From NCBI GenBank assembly GCA_965207705.1, contig OZ242292.1, forward strand, positions 1,116,001-1,180,000: DNA of 64,000 nucleotides, written 5' to 3'. Below the pieces are notes generated by a model that was not told where the DNA came from, made no database searches, and saw nothing but the letters and a program-made list of their open reading frames with translations. The DNA is from JAAOII01 sp965207705. Lineage in GTDB: Bacteria > Pseudomonadota > Gammaproteobacteria > CBDBNL01 > JAAOII01. Positions 1 through 7,225 of this stretch are shown here, in pieces (position 1 is the first letter of the stretch; each line of letters opens with the position of its first letter). The position numbers and the translations under genes are program-made.

Positions 1-435
1 GGGCCTGCGTAGCAACCATAGCCCTGCCATAGTAATTATTCCAACGCCACTTTGCCACCATATATCGCTAAGAGTTACAGTAAGCCATTCCCCCAACAGA
101 TAAGAAAGTAAATCAACTTTTACCTGAGCAATACTTATGATAATAATCCCGGCCCCTAAAAAAACATGAGCTGTAAGCCCCAGCATGGCATCTGTTGCAA
201 GTTCGCGTTGCCGTTTCATTAGCCATAGAAAAGCGCAGATGCATAAGGCGCTGGCTAGAATACCAATAATAGGATTAATTGCGAAGAAAAAAGCTACGGC
301 TAACCCAAGCACAGAAGCATGAGCCAAGGACTCGGCAAAAAATGCCATCCGCCGCCAAAAAATAAAACACCCCAGAACCCCTCCAGCCGGCGCTATAATT
401 AAGGCAATAACCCAGGATAGAATAAATAGCTCCAT
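1..435 (-). CDS. znuB: Zinc/manganese-type ABC transporter permease, ZnuB-like (3' end outside window)
   Basis: Reading the minus strand from the ATG at 433-435 gives 145 open codons running off the left edge of the window. The protein starts MELFILSWVIALIIAPAGG and is strongly hydrophobic. It contains RRMAFFAESLAHASVLGLAV, which matches the conserved RMxxFGDxLAHASLLGVAL segment of ZnuB/MntB-family (ABC-3) permeases. Such a permease forms the inner-membrane channel that imports Zn or Mn with an ATPase (ZnuC) and a periplasmic binding protein (ZnuA); neither partner is visible here. The family is normally about 260-280 residues, so roughly half is present. A TATACT-like box lies about 30 nt upstream. 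The family is clear; the metal (zinc versus manganese) is inferred. Confidence 0.8.
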   Translation of the reverse strand, partial: MELFILSWVIALIIAPAGGVLGCFIFWRRMAFFAESLAHASVLGLAVAFFFAINPIIGILASALCICAFLWLMKRQRELATDAMLGLTAHVFLGAGIIIISIAQVKVDLLSYLLGEWLTVTLSDIWWQSGVGIITMAGLWLLRRP

Positions 436-526
436 TATTTTTTGCCAGCTATTCGCTGCGAAGTATAATTATTTAAAAGCAGAGGTATAACCGCATAGCA
501 GAGGAGAACTGCGTAGCAATAATTAT

Positions 527-1561
527 TTATTCAACAGAGTCGTTATCCTGGATTGCTGGAGTTGGCACGTGTTTTTGCAGCACTCTTTGTAAAATCCAGA
601 AATCTAAGACACAATAAATAAATCCTATAATCAATCCACTAACCGCTCCATTAGCAGCTCCTATAATTGCTCCAGCAACCCCGCCCGTAATAATATTAGC
701 GCTTTTTGCTTGACTGAGAAATTCAGCTAAAACTGGCGCGTTCAATACATAGGATGCTGTTCCTTTAGCGCTTTGCACAATAGCATTGGCGTTGAAGGAC
801 TCAACGAAGCTATTAATTTCTGCTCCCGCATTGTAACTTAAGCTGGTTGCGGACGTTGTGGAAGTAATGTTCACTAAAGAGTCAAGGGTAATTTGGTCAA
901 GGGCATGGTTAACCTTGCCGCTTATGCTGCCGCCTATCACTCCATAAGAGGAATCAACTGCCGCTTGTAAAGAAAAAGAATTGATATATTGACTAAGTTC
1001 TGCAACGAGCGTATTAATTATAGCAACATTACCATGTTCCCCCAAAAAATAACCTATTACTCCGCCCAATCCAAGCCCAATGATAGCGCTAATTCCCAAG
1101 AGAAATACTGCATAAAGCATTAAATATGATTTCATAAATCTCCAAAAACTGAGTTGGCTGAATTCATCTTCTGTAATATTTCTTAACTTTTTCCAAACTA
1201 AAAATATTATGATGCCGCTAATGATATCCCCCGTAAATGCCGCTAATACCAATGCCAATATGAAAACTATAATTCCTCGTCCCGGATGTTCGCCCCTAGA
1301 GCAGCCAATTATGGCTCCACGTAAGGTACCAAGCAGCAAACCTATAATAGCAAAAGAAAGGGCGCCACCAATTACACCAATAGGAATGGCAGCCAAAGCA
1401 TACCAGGCGAACTCTGGCGCCAGTAATGCGCCCAGTAAAATCAATAAGGAAAAGGAGATGCCAGCCGTTGCTCCCAAAATAGCCCCTATAATTGCGCCAA
1501 CCGAAGCATAAACAGTGGCACCGCCGCTAATAAAATCAGTAATTTTATAAGTTGTATTCAT
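527..1561 (-). CDS. Glycine-zipper-rich integral membrane protein, function unknown
   Basis: A 344-residue protein that I cannot assign to a known family. It has about six hydrophobic stretches. Several are glycine-zipper type, with small residues every fourth position, for example ASVGAIIGAILGATAG near residue 19 and GGVAGAIIGAANGAVSGLI near residue 290. The middle (about residues 185-285) is polar, rich in Ser/Asn/Ala, and probably lies outside the membrane. The tail is polar. Glycine zippers usually pack transmembrane helices together, so a channel, pore or scaffold is possible but unproven. The gene stands alone between znuB and the GT25 array, both on the same strand. A TATAAT box sits only 8 nt before the ATG and there is no Shine-Dalgarno sequence. 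A similar glycine-rich hydrophobic module appears as an insertion inside PdxB in this window. Confidence 0.6.
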   Translation of the reverse strand: MNTTYKITDFISGGATVYASVGAIIGAILGATAGISFSLLILLGALLAPEFAWYALAAIPIGVIGGALSFAIIGLLLGTLRGAIIGCSRGEHPGRGIIVFILALVLAAFTGDIISGIIIFLVWKKLRNITEDEFSQLSFWRFMKSYLMLYAVFLLGISAIIGLGLGGVIGYFLGEHGNVAIINTLVAELSQYINSFSLQAAVDSSYGVIGGSISGKVNHALDQITLDSLVNITSTTSATSLSYNAGAEINSFVESFNANAIVQSAKGTASYVLNAPVLAEFLSQAKSANIITGGVAGAIIGAANGAVSGLIIGFIYCVLDFWILQRVLQKHVPTPAIQDNDSVE

Positions 1562-1569
1562 AATGCAAT

Positions 1570-1575
1570 ATTATA
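1570..1575 (-). promoter_or_regulatory. -10 box TATAAT, near-leaderless promoter of the glycine-zipper gene
   Basis: A perfect TATAAT on the minus strand ends 8 nt before the ATG at 1559-1561. Transcription would start about 2 nt before the start codon, leaving no room for a ribosome binding site. Confidence 0.5.
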
Positions 1576-1617
1576 AGCAAGCTTAGTATATTTAGCGAGT
1601 TTTTTATGGGATAGGAT

Positions 1618-2454
1618 TTAGGGGAACTTTCTAAATCTCATAAGCCAGAAGGTAGCTTTTATCCCGCGGCGTAATACTTTCGGCATTAACTTGTATAACC
1701 TGTGTCTTAATAAATAGCTGTGCGGTTTAATGTCTTTATAAGCGGCATCTCTATCTGAAGATATATGTTGCTCTAAGTTATCACAGTCAAAATGTTTTAC
1801 AACCACAGGCACTATACCCAAACGTTGTTTGATGTCATTCATTTCTAAGTGAAGATCCGCAGGAAGAACTGGCTCATTTTTAATCTGCTGTATCAACTGT
1901 TCGGCGCCCTTTTTGGTGATTGCATAAGCATAAGAACCCGACAAAGAAACTATGGGCGTGCCTATGCGGTGTTGGGTTGATGTTACGCTGGGAGGTGTAG
2001 ACAGCACGCGATTTTTCCACAAACTTAAAGGATAGATATTTTTACCAAAAAAAGGTGTCCCCTCAAGAGTAATGGAATAACCAAGATGCAAAAGATCCCA
2101 TTGCGGCGGAGCGGTATTCAAATTATTAAGCAGCACAGCGAAATCATCATTTAGTTTAACGTCGTCTTCCAACACAACCAATCGTTCTATGTTTTCTGCC
2201 AGTATTTTTTCATATACTTGAAGATGGGAAAATGTACATCCTAATTCTCCTTTGGAGAGTGAACGTTCTAAGCATTGTTCCCCCTCTTTTATCTTAAACT
2301 TACTAACATAAGCACGCGATAGCTTTTCGCCGTCCACCGCATCAAAAAACGCATAATCTATTTTGAGCTTTGTCATCTGCTCATGTATAAACTGTCGTCT
2401 CTTAGATGCATGAGCCAAGCTTACGACAAGTACTGGAATCTGTTGGCTATTCAT
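1618..2454 (-). CDS. Glycosyltransferase family 25 (LPS-type), array copy 6 of 6 domains
   Basis: 278 residues. Residues 5 to about 195 form a GT25 domain (the family of LPS galactosyl/glucosyltransferases such as Lgt/LpsA). It opens with IPVLVVSLAHASKRRQFI, then GELGCTFSH at 69-77, the acidic LEDDV at 95-99 expected to bind the metal and sugar nucleotide, and the SGSYAYAITKKGAEQL segment near 170. The last ~80 residues are basic and partly hydrophobic and could bind the inner membrane. It is the last gene of a tandem set of closely related GT25 genes and differs most from the others in its C-terminal third. It has its own TATAAT box 8 nt before the ATG, so it can be transcribed apart from the upstream copies. 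The sugar donor and acceptor cannot be read from sequence. Confidence 0.85.
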   Translation of the reverse strand: MNSQQIPVLVVSLAHASKRRQFIHEQMTKLKIDYAFFDAVDGEKLSRAYVSKFKIKEGEQCLERSLSKGELGCTFSHLQVYEKILAENIERLVVLEDDVKLNDDFAVLLNNLNTAPPQWDLLHLGYSITLEGTPFFGKNIYPLSLWKNRVLSTPPSVTSTQHRIGTPIVSLSGSYAYAITKKGAEQLIQQIKNEPVLPADLHLEMNDIKQRLGIVPVVVKHFDCDNLEQHISSDRDAAYKDIKPHSYLLRHRLYKLMPKVLRRGIKATFWLMRFRKFP

Positions 2455-2462
2455 TATGCAAC

Positions 2463-2468
2463 ATTATA
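2463..2468 (-). promoter_or_regulatory. -10 box TATAAT for the last GT25 gene
   Basis: Minus-strand TATAAT ends 8 nt before the ATG at 2452-2454. No purine-rich ribosome binding site lies between box and start. Confidence 0.5.
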
Positions 2469-2500
2469 AGGATGAAACATCGTCCTGGTTAGATAAATTG

Positions 2501-4294
2501 TTAGGGAAATTTTTTAGATCTTACAAGCCGTAGAGTACTTATTATCCTGCGGCGCAATGCTTTAGCAACTTGCCAGCATTCAGGGGCGCGCGGATGAATT
2601 TTCCGCAAGGACTTGGTTATAAACTTGGATATTCTATATTTCAAATCGCTGCGCTGCTTCATACCACCATAAGCGAGATTCCTATCTGTAATTATATGTT
2701 GCTCTATGCTATCGTCGCGCCATTGTTTTATAGCTATAGGCGCTATGGCAAAACGTTGTTTGAGGTTATTCGTTTCTAAACGAACATCCGAAGGAAGCAA
2801 AGGGCTATTTTTAATTTGTTTTATCAATCGTTTAGCGCCATTTTTGGTAATCGCATAAGCATGTGATCCCTCCAAAGAAGCTACAGGCGGACCTATGCGG
2901 TATTTGATTGATGAGGCGGCGGCAGGTAGAAGTAACACACGGCTTTCCCATAAACTTAAAGGATAGATATTCTTGCCGAAAAGAGGCACGGCTTTAGAGG
3001 TAGCCCAATAACCAATATACACTAGGTCCCATTGCACTGGAGTATTATCAATGCCATTAATTAGCGCTGCAAAATCATCATCTAGTTGAGCATCGTCTTC
3101 CAATACAATCAATTTTTCTATGTTTTCCGCCAGCATTTTTTCATACACGTGAAGATGGGAAAATGCGCATCCTAGTTCCCCTATGGTGAGAGATCGCCCT
3201 AAGCATTGTTCGCCCTTTTTTACCTTAAACTTACTAATATAAGTACTTGATAGTTTGTTGCCGTCCACCGCATCAAAAAACTCATAATCTATTTTGAGTC
3301 GTGCCAGCTGCTCGCGTATAAACTCGCGTCTCTTGGGAGCCCGAGCTAAGCTTATAACAAGTACAGGAATCTGTTGGTTATTCACTTGTTCCGATGGAAT
3401 ATAGGGATGGGAGGGTTTTTTATTAGATCTTATAAGCCGTAAGGTGCTTTTTATCCTGCGGCGGAATACTTTACCCGCATGCCAATATTTAGAGGCATGC
3501 GGGTGGATTTTCTGCAAGGACTTGATTATAAACTCAGATATTCTATGTTTAAAATCACTGCGTGGCTCTGGGTCTTTATACAAGAGGGACCTATCAGGAT
3601 CTATATGCTGTTCTATGTTGTTGCCGCTCCAATGTTTTACAGTTATGGGCGCTATGGCAAAACGTTGTTTTAAGCCAGGCATTGATAAGCGTTCATCCGC
3701 AGGAATCAAAGGAGCGGATTTAATAGCTTGTATCAATTGCTCGGCGCCCTTTTTGGTAATCGCATAAGCATAAGAACCCAGTAAAGAAACTATGGGCGGA
3801 CCTATGCGGTATTTGGTTGATGATGCGGCGGGAGGTATAGGTAGAGCGCTATTTTCCCATAAATTTAAAGGATAGATGTTTTTACCAAAAAGAGGCGCAT
3901 CTGCAAGGGCAGTCCAATAGCCAATATACGTTAGGTCCCATTGCAGCGGAGCGGAGTTTAGGTTATTAATTAGCGCGGCGAAATCATCATTTAGTTGGAT
4001 ATCGTCTTCCAACACAATTAATTTCTCTATGTTTTCCGCCAGCATTTTTTCATATATGCGGAGATGGGAAAATGCGCATCCTAGTTCCCCTTTGGAGAGC
4101 GGCCGCCCTATGTATTGTTCCCCCTCTTTTACCTTAAACTTACTAATATAAGCATGTGACAGCTTGTTTCCATCCACCGCATCAAAAAATTCATAATCTA
4201 TTTTGAGTTTTGCCATCTGCTCGCGTATAAACTTGCGTCTCTTGGGAGCCCGAGCTAAGCTTATAACAAGTATAGGAATCTGTTGGTTATTCAC
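2501..4294 (-). CDS. Tandem-fused double GT25 glycosyltransferase
   Basis: 597 residues holding two complete GT25 units in one frame. Unit 1 (residues 1 to about 303) carries GELGCAFSH and LEDDI. Unit 2 (residues 304-597) carries GELGCAFSH and LEDDA. Each unit also has the basic C-terminal tail seen in the single-domain copies. The ORF opens with GTG at 4292-4294 (MNNQQIPIL), and unit 2 begins with an in-frame GTG at 3383-3385 (VNNQQIPVL). The likeliest origin is two adjacent genes whose separating stop was lost. It may be made as one double protein, or unit 2 may also start on its own at the internal GTG. LEDDA in unit 2 differs at the last position from the V/I usual in the array. It belongs to a same-strand run with a gap of only 11 bp to the next copy. 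Confidence 0.8.
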   Translation of the reverse strand: MNNQQIPILVISLARAPKRRKFIREQMAKLKIDYEFFDAVDGNKLSHAYISKFKVKEGEQYIGRPLSKGELGCAFSHLRIYEKMLAENIEKLIVLEDDIQLNDDFAALINNLNSAPLQWDLTYIGYWTALADAPLFGKNIYPLNLWENSALPIPPAASSTKYRIGPPIVSLLGSYAYAITKKGAEQLIQAIKSAPLIPADERLSMPGLKQRFAIAPITVKHWSGNNIEQHIDPDRSLLYKDPEPRSDFKHRISEFIIKSLQKIHPHASKYWHAGKVFRRRIKSTLRLIRSNKKPSHPYIPSEQVNNQQIPVLVISLARAPKRREFIREQLARLKIDYEFFDAVDGNKLSSTYISKFKVKKGEQCLGRSLTIGELGCAFSHLHVYEKMLAENIEKLIVLEDDAQLDDDFAALINGIDNTPVQWDLVYIGYWATSKAVPLFGKNIYPLSLWESRVLLLPAAASSIKYRIGPPVASLEGSHAYAITKNGAKRLIKQIKNSPLLPSDVRLETNNLKQRFAIAPIAIKQWRDDSIEQHIITDRNLAYGGMKQRSDLKYRISKFITKSLRKIHPRAPECWQVAKALRRRIISTLRLVRSKKFP

Positions 4295-4305
4295 TTGCTA
4301 TTAAC

Positions 4306-5214
4306 TTATAGAGACGAAACATCGTCATGGTTAGGTGATTTTTTAGATCTTACAAGCCATAAGGTGGCTATTATCCTACTGCGGAATACTTTAGCCGCTT
4401 GCCAATATTTAGGGGCGCGCGGATGGACTTTCTGCAAAACCTTGATCATAAACTCGGATATTCTATGCTTCAAATCGCTGCGCAGTCTCAGGTTTTCACA
4501 CAAGATATCCCTATCAGGAGTTAGATGTTGTTCTATTTTATCGCCACCAAATGGTTTTACAGTTATGGGCATTATGGCAAAACGTTGCTTGAAGCCATGC
4601 ATTGATAAGCGATCATCCGCAGGAAGCAAAGGAGCGGATTTAATAGCTTGTATCAATTGCTCAGCGCCCTTTTTGGTAATCGCATAAGCATAAGCCCCCC
4701 ACAAAGAAAATATGGGCGGACCTATGCGGTATTTGGTTGATGTTGCGGCGGCAGGTATAGGCAACACGCGACTTTCCCATAAATTTAAAGGATAGATGTT
4801 TTTACCAAAAAAAGGTGTGGCTTTGAGGCCAGGGGAATAACCAATATACGCTAGGTCCCATTGCAGCGGAGCGGAGTTTAGGTTATTAATTAACACAGCA
4901 AAATCATCATTTAGTTGGACATCGTCTTCTAACACAATTAATTTTTCTATGTTTTCTGCCAGCATTTTTTCATACACGTGAAGATGGGAAAATACGCATC
5001 CTAATTCTCCTTTGGATAGTGGACGGCCTATGCATTGTTCCCCCTCTTTTATCTTAAATCTATTAACGTAAGTATGCGAAAGCTTGTTGCCATCCACCGC
5101 ATCAAAAAACTCATAATCTATTTTGAGTCGTGCCATCTGCTCGCGCATAAATTTGCGTCTCCCGAGCGCATGGGTCAAACTTATGATAAGTATAGGAATC
5201 TGTTGATTATTCAT
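4306..5214 (-). CDS. Glycosyltransferase family 25 (LPS-type), array copy
   Basis: 302 residues with the same plan as its neighbours: IPILIISLTHALGRRKFM at the N-terminus, GELGCVFSH near 69, LEDDV near 95, and an AYAITKKGAEQLI segment near 175. A basic tail ends in RSKKSPNHDDVSSL. The copies are near-identical over residues 1-115 and in the GAEQLI block. They vary in the stretch between about 120 and 175, likely the acceptor side, and in the tail. Spacings of 11 and 17 bp to the flanking copies suggest one transcript. The substrate is unknown. Confidence 0.85.
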   Translation of the reverse strand: MNNQQIPILIISLTHALGRRKFMREQMARLKIDYEFFDAVDGNKLSHTYVNRFKIKEGEQCIGRPLSKGELGCVFSHLHVYEKMLAENIEKLIVLEDDVQLNDDFAVLINNLNSAPLQWDLAYIGYSPGLKATPFFGKNIYPLNLWESRVLPIPAAATSTKYRIGPPIFSLWGAYAYAITKKGAEQLIQAIKSAPLLPADDRLSMHGFKQRFAIMPITVKPFGGDKIEQHLTPDRDILCENLRLRSDLKHRISEFMIKVLQKVHPRAPKYWQAAKVFRSRIIATLWLVRSKKSPNHDDVSSL

Positions 5215-5231
5215 TTATAGATATTAAATTT

Positions 5232-6122
5232 CTAAATGGCAGAATTTTTTTTAGATCTTATAAGCCTTAGGGTGTTTTTTATCCTACGGCGCAATACTTT
5301 AGCCGCTTGCCAATATTTGGGGGCGCGCGGATGGATTTTCCGCAAGACCTTGATTATAAACTTGGATATTCTATGCTTCAAATCGTTGCGCGGCTCTGGC
5401 TCTCCACACAAGATATCTCTATCAGGAGTTAGATGCTGTTCTATTCTCTTACCTTTCCATTGTTTTACAGTTATAGGGGCTATGGCAAAACGTTGTTTGA
5501 TTCTATTTATTGCTAAGCGATCATCCGCAGGAAGCAAAGGGCTATTTTTAATCTGTTGTATCAATTGCTCAGCGCCTTTTTTAGTAATCGCATAAGCATG
5601 AGAGCCCGACAAAGAAACTATGAAAGGACCTATGCGATATTTGGTTGATGTTATAGCGGCAGGTATAGGTAGTACACAACTTTCCCATAAACTTAAAGGG
5701 TAAATATTTTTACCAAAAAAAGGAGCGGTGTTGAAGTTGCTCATATAACCAATATACACTAAATCCCATTGCAGCGGAGCGGAGTTTAGGTTATTAATTA
5801 ACACAGCGAAATCATCATTTAGTTGAGTGTCGTCTTCTAACACAATCAATTGTTCTATATTTTCTTCAAGCATTTTTTCATACACTTGAAGATGGGAAAA
5901 GGTGCATCCTAATTCTCCTTTGGTGAGGGGACGCCCTTTGCATTGTTCCCCTTTTTTTATCTTAAATCTATTAACATAAGTATGCGATAGCTTGTTGCCA
6001 TCCACCGCATCAAAAAACTCATAATCTACTTTGAGTCGTGCCATCTGCTCGCGCATAAATTTGCGTCTCTTGATAGCATGAGGCAAGCTTACGACAAGTA
6101 CTGGAATCTGTTGATTATTCAT
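5232..6122 (-). CDS. Glycosyltransferase family 25 (LPS-type), array copy
   Basis: 296 residues. The GT25 signature is complete: IPVLVVSLPHAIKRRKFM, GELGCTFSH, LEDDT in place of LEDDV, and SGSHAYAITKKGAEQL. The basic tail RRRIKNTLRLIRSKKNSAI ends at a run of eight T on the plus strand (A on the coding strand). Slippage there would change only the last few residues. The gene lies 9 bp downstream of the first array gene and 17 bp before the next. Confidence 0.85.
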   Translation of the reverse strand: MNNQQIPVLVVSLPHAIKRRKFMREQMARLKVDYEFFDAVDGNKLSHTYVNRFKIKKGEQCKGRPLTKGELGCTFSHLQVYEKMLEENIEQLIVLEDDTQLNDDFAVLINNLNSAPLQWDLVYIGYMSNFNTAPFFGKNIYPLSLWESCVLPIPAAITSTKYRIGPFIVSLSGSHAYAITKKGAEQLIQQIKNSPLLPADDRLAINRIKQRFAIAPITVKQWKGKRIEQHLTPDRDILCGEPEPRNDLKHRISKFIIKVLRKIHPRAPKYWQAAKVLRRRIKNTLRLIRSKKNSAI

Positions 6123-6131
6123 TTATAGCAA

Positions 6132-7025
6132 TTATGTATCTTGATGCGGGCGCTTTTTTTTAGATCTTATAAACCGCAAGGTGGCATTTATCCTACCTCT
6201 AGTCGCTTCCCAGCGTACAGGAGCGAGTGGATGGATTTTCTGTAAACATTTGATTATAAACTTGGATATTCTATGCCTCAAATCGCGGCTCGGCTCTGGG
6301 ATACTCTTCATCTGATCCAAGATATTCCTATCATGAGTTAGATGTTGTTCTATGTTATCACCACCAAATGGTTTTACAGCTATGGGAGTTATGGCAAAAC
6401 GTTGTTTGATGCCACTTATTTCTAAGCGATCATCGGCAGTAATCAAAGGAGCGGATTTAATTTTTTGCGTCAATTGTTCAGCGCCCTTTTTGGTAATCGC
6501 ATAAGCGTAAGTACCCGATAAATGAAGTAAGGGCCGACCTATGTAGTATTTGGTTGATGTTGCGGAGGTAGGTAGCACGCGACTTCCCCATAAACTTAAA
6601 GGGTAAATATTTTTACCAAAAAAAGGCATATCATGGATCCAATACGAATAACCAATATACGCTAAATCCCATTGTAGAGGCATAAAGCTCAGGCTATTAA
6701 TTAACACAGCAAAATCATCATTTAGTTGAACATCATCTTCTAACACAATCAATTTTTCTATATTTTCTGCCAGCATTTTTTCATATACATGAAGATGAGA
6801 AAATGCGCATCCTAATTCTCCTTTGGATAGTGGACGGCTTATGTGCTGTTCTCCCTCTTTTATCTTAAACTTATTAATATAAGCGATTGAAAGCTTGTCG
6901 CCATCCACCGCATCAAAAAACTCATAATCTATTTTGAGTTTTGCCATCTGCTCGCACATAAACTTACGTCTCTTAAGCGCATGAGGCAAGCTTACGATAA
7001 GTACTGGAATCTGCTGATTATTCAT
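6132..7025 (-). CDS. Glycosyltransferase family 25 (LPS-type), first gene of the array
   Basis: 297 residues. It shows IPVLIVSLPHALKRRKFM, GELGCAFSH, LEDDV and SGTYAYAITKKGAEQL. The tail is basic (RGRINATLRFIRSKKKRP) and also contains an 8-base homopolymer near the stop. It is the promoter-proximal gene of the minus-strand GT25 run: a TATAAT box lies 9 nt before its ATG, and the following copies are separated by only 9-17 bp. It probably extends a surface saccharide on lipid A-core at the cytoplasmic face of the inner membrane. The exact linkage is unknown. Confidence 0.85.
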   Translation of the reverse strand: MNNQQIPVLIVSLPHALKRRKFMCEQMAKLKIDYEFFDAVDGDKLSIAYINKFKIKEGEQHISRPLSKGELGCAFSHLHVYEKMLAENIEKLIVLEDDVQLNDDFAVLINSLSFMPLQWDLAYIGYSYWIHDMPFFGKNIYPLSLWGSRVLPTSATSTKYYIGRPLLHLSGTYAYAITKKGAEQLTQKIKSAPLITADDRLEISGIKQRFAITPIAVKPFGGDNIEQHLTHDRNILDQMKSIPEPSRDLRHRISKFIIKCLQKIHPLAPVRWEATRGRINATLRFIRSKKKRPHQDT

Positions 7026-7034
7026 TTATTTCTT

Positions 7035-7040
7035 ATTATA
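7035..7040 (-). promoter_or_regulatory. -10 box TATAAT of the GT25 array
   Basis: Minus-strand TATAAT ends 9 nt before the ATG at 7023-7025. It is likely the main promoter for the tightly spaced GT25 genes. Confidence 0.5.
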
Positions 7041-7083
7041 AAGAAAATTTATTAATGATTGCTATGTTTTATTAGGACACTTT

Positions 7084-7112
7084 AATAAGGATAAACAATA
7101 AGGATAAACAAT
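7084..7112. repeat. 13-bp direct repeat, two units
   Basis: The unit aataaggataaac occurs twice head to tail, followed by aat. It lies in the 200-bp gap between the divergent GT25 array and the nuclease gene. The rest of that gap shows only the two -10 boxes. Confidence 0.6.
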
Positions 7113-7211
7113 CTGGACGAATATGGTTGAATAAATATTACAGATATAAGTACACCATCTACCCTGCCCACTATTTTTTATCTAGCCCTGCCGCAGCTCA
7201 AAATAATACAC

Positions 7212-7217
7212 TATAAT
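7212..7217 (+). promoter_or_regulatory. -10 box TATAAT of the AddB-like nuclease gene
   Basis: TATAAT ends 8 nt before the ATG at 7226. A competing ATG at 7222 is out of frame and stops after 12 codons. Confidence 0.45.
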
Positions 7218-7225
7218 AAAAATGA

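Noticed and set aside
1209..1511. 100-codon plus-strand Pro/Ala-rich ORF
   Set aside because: Antisense shadow of the glycine-zipper membrane protein; the composition follows from that gene's codons.
2501..7025. Phase-variable on/off switching of GT25 genes through 5' homopolymers or repeats
   Set aside because: No long simple repeats occur near the starts or in the catalytic part; runs are only at the 3' ends, where slippage would not switch the gene off.
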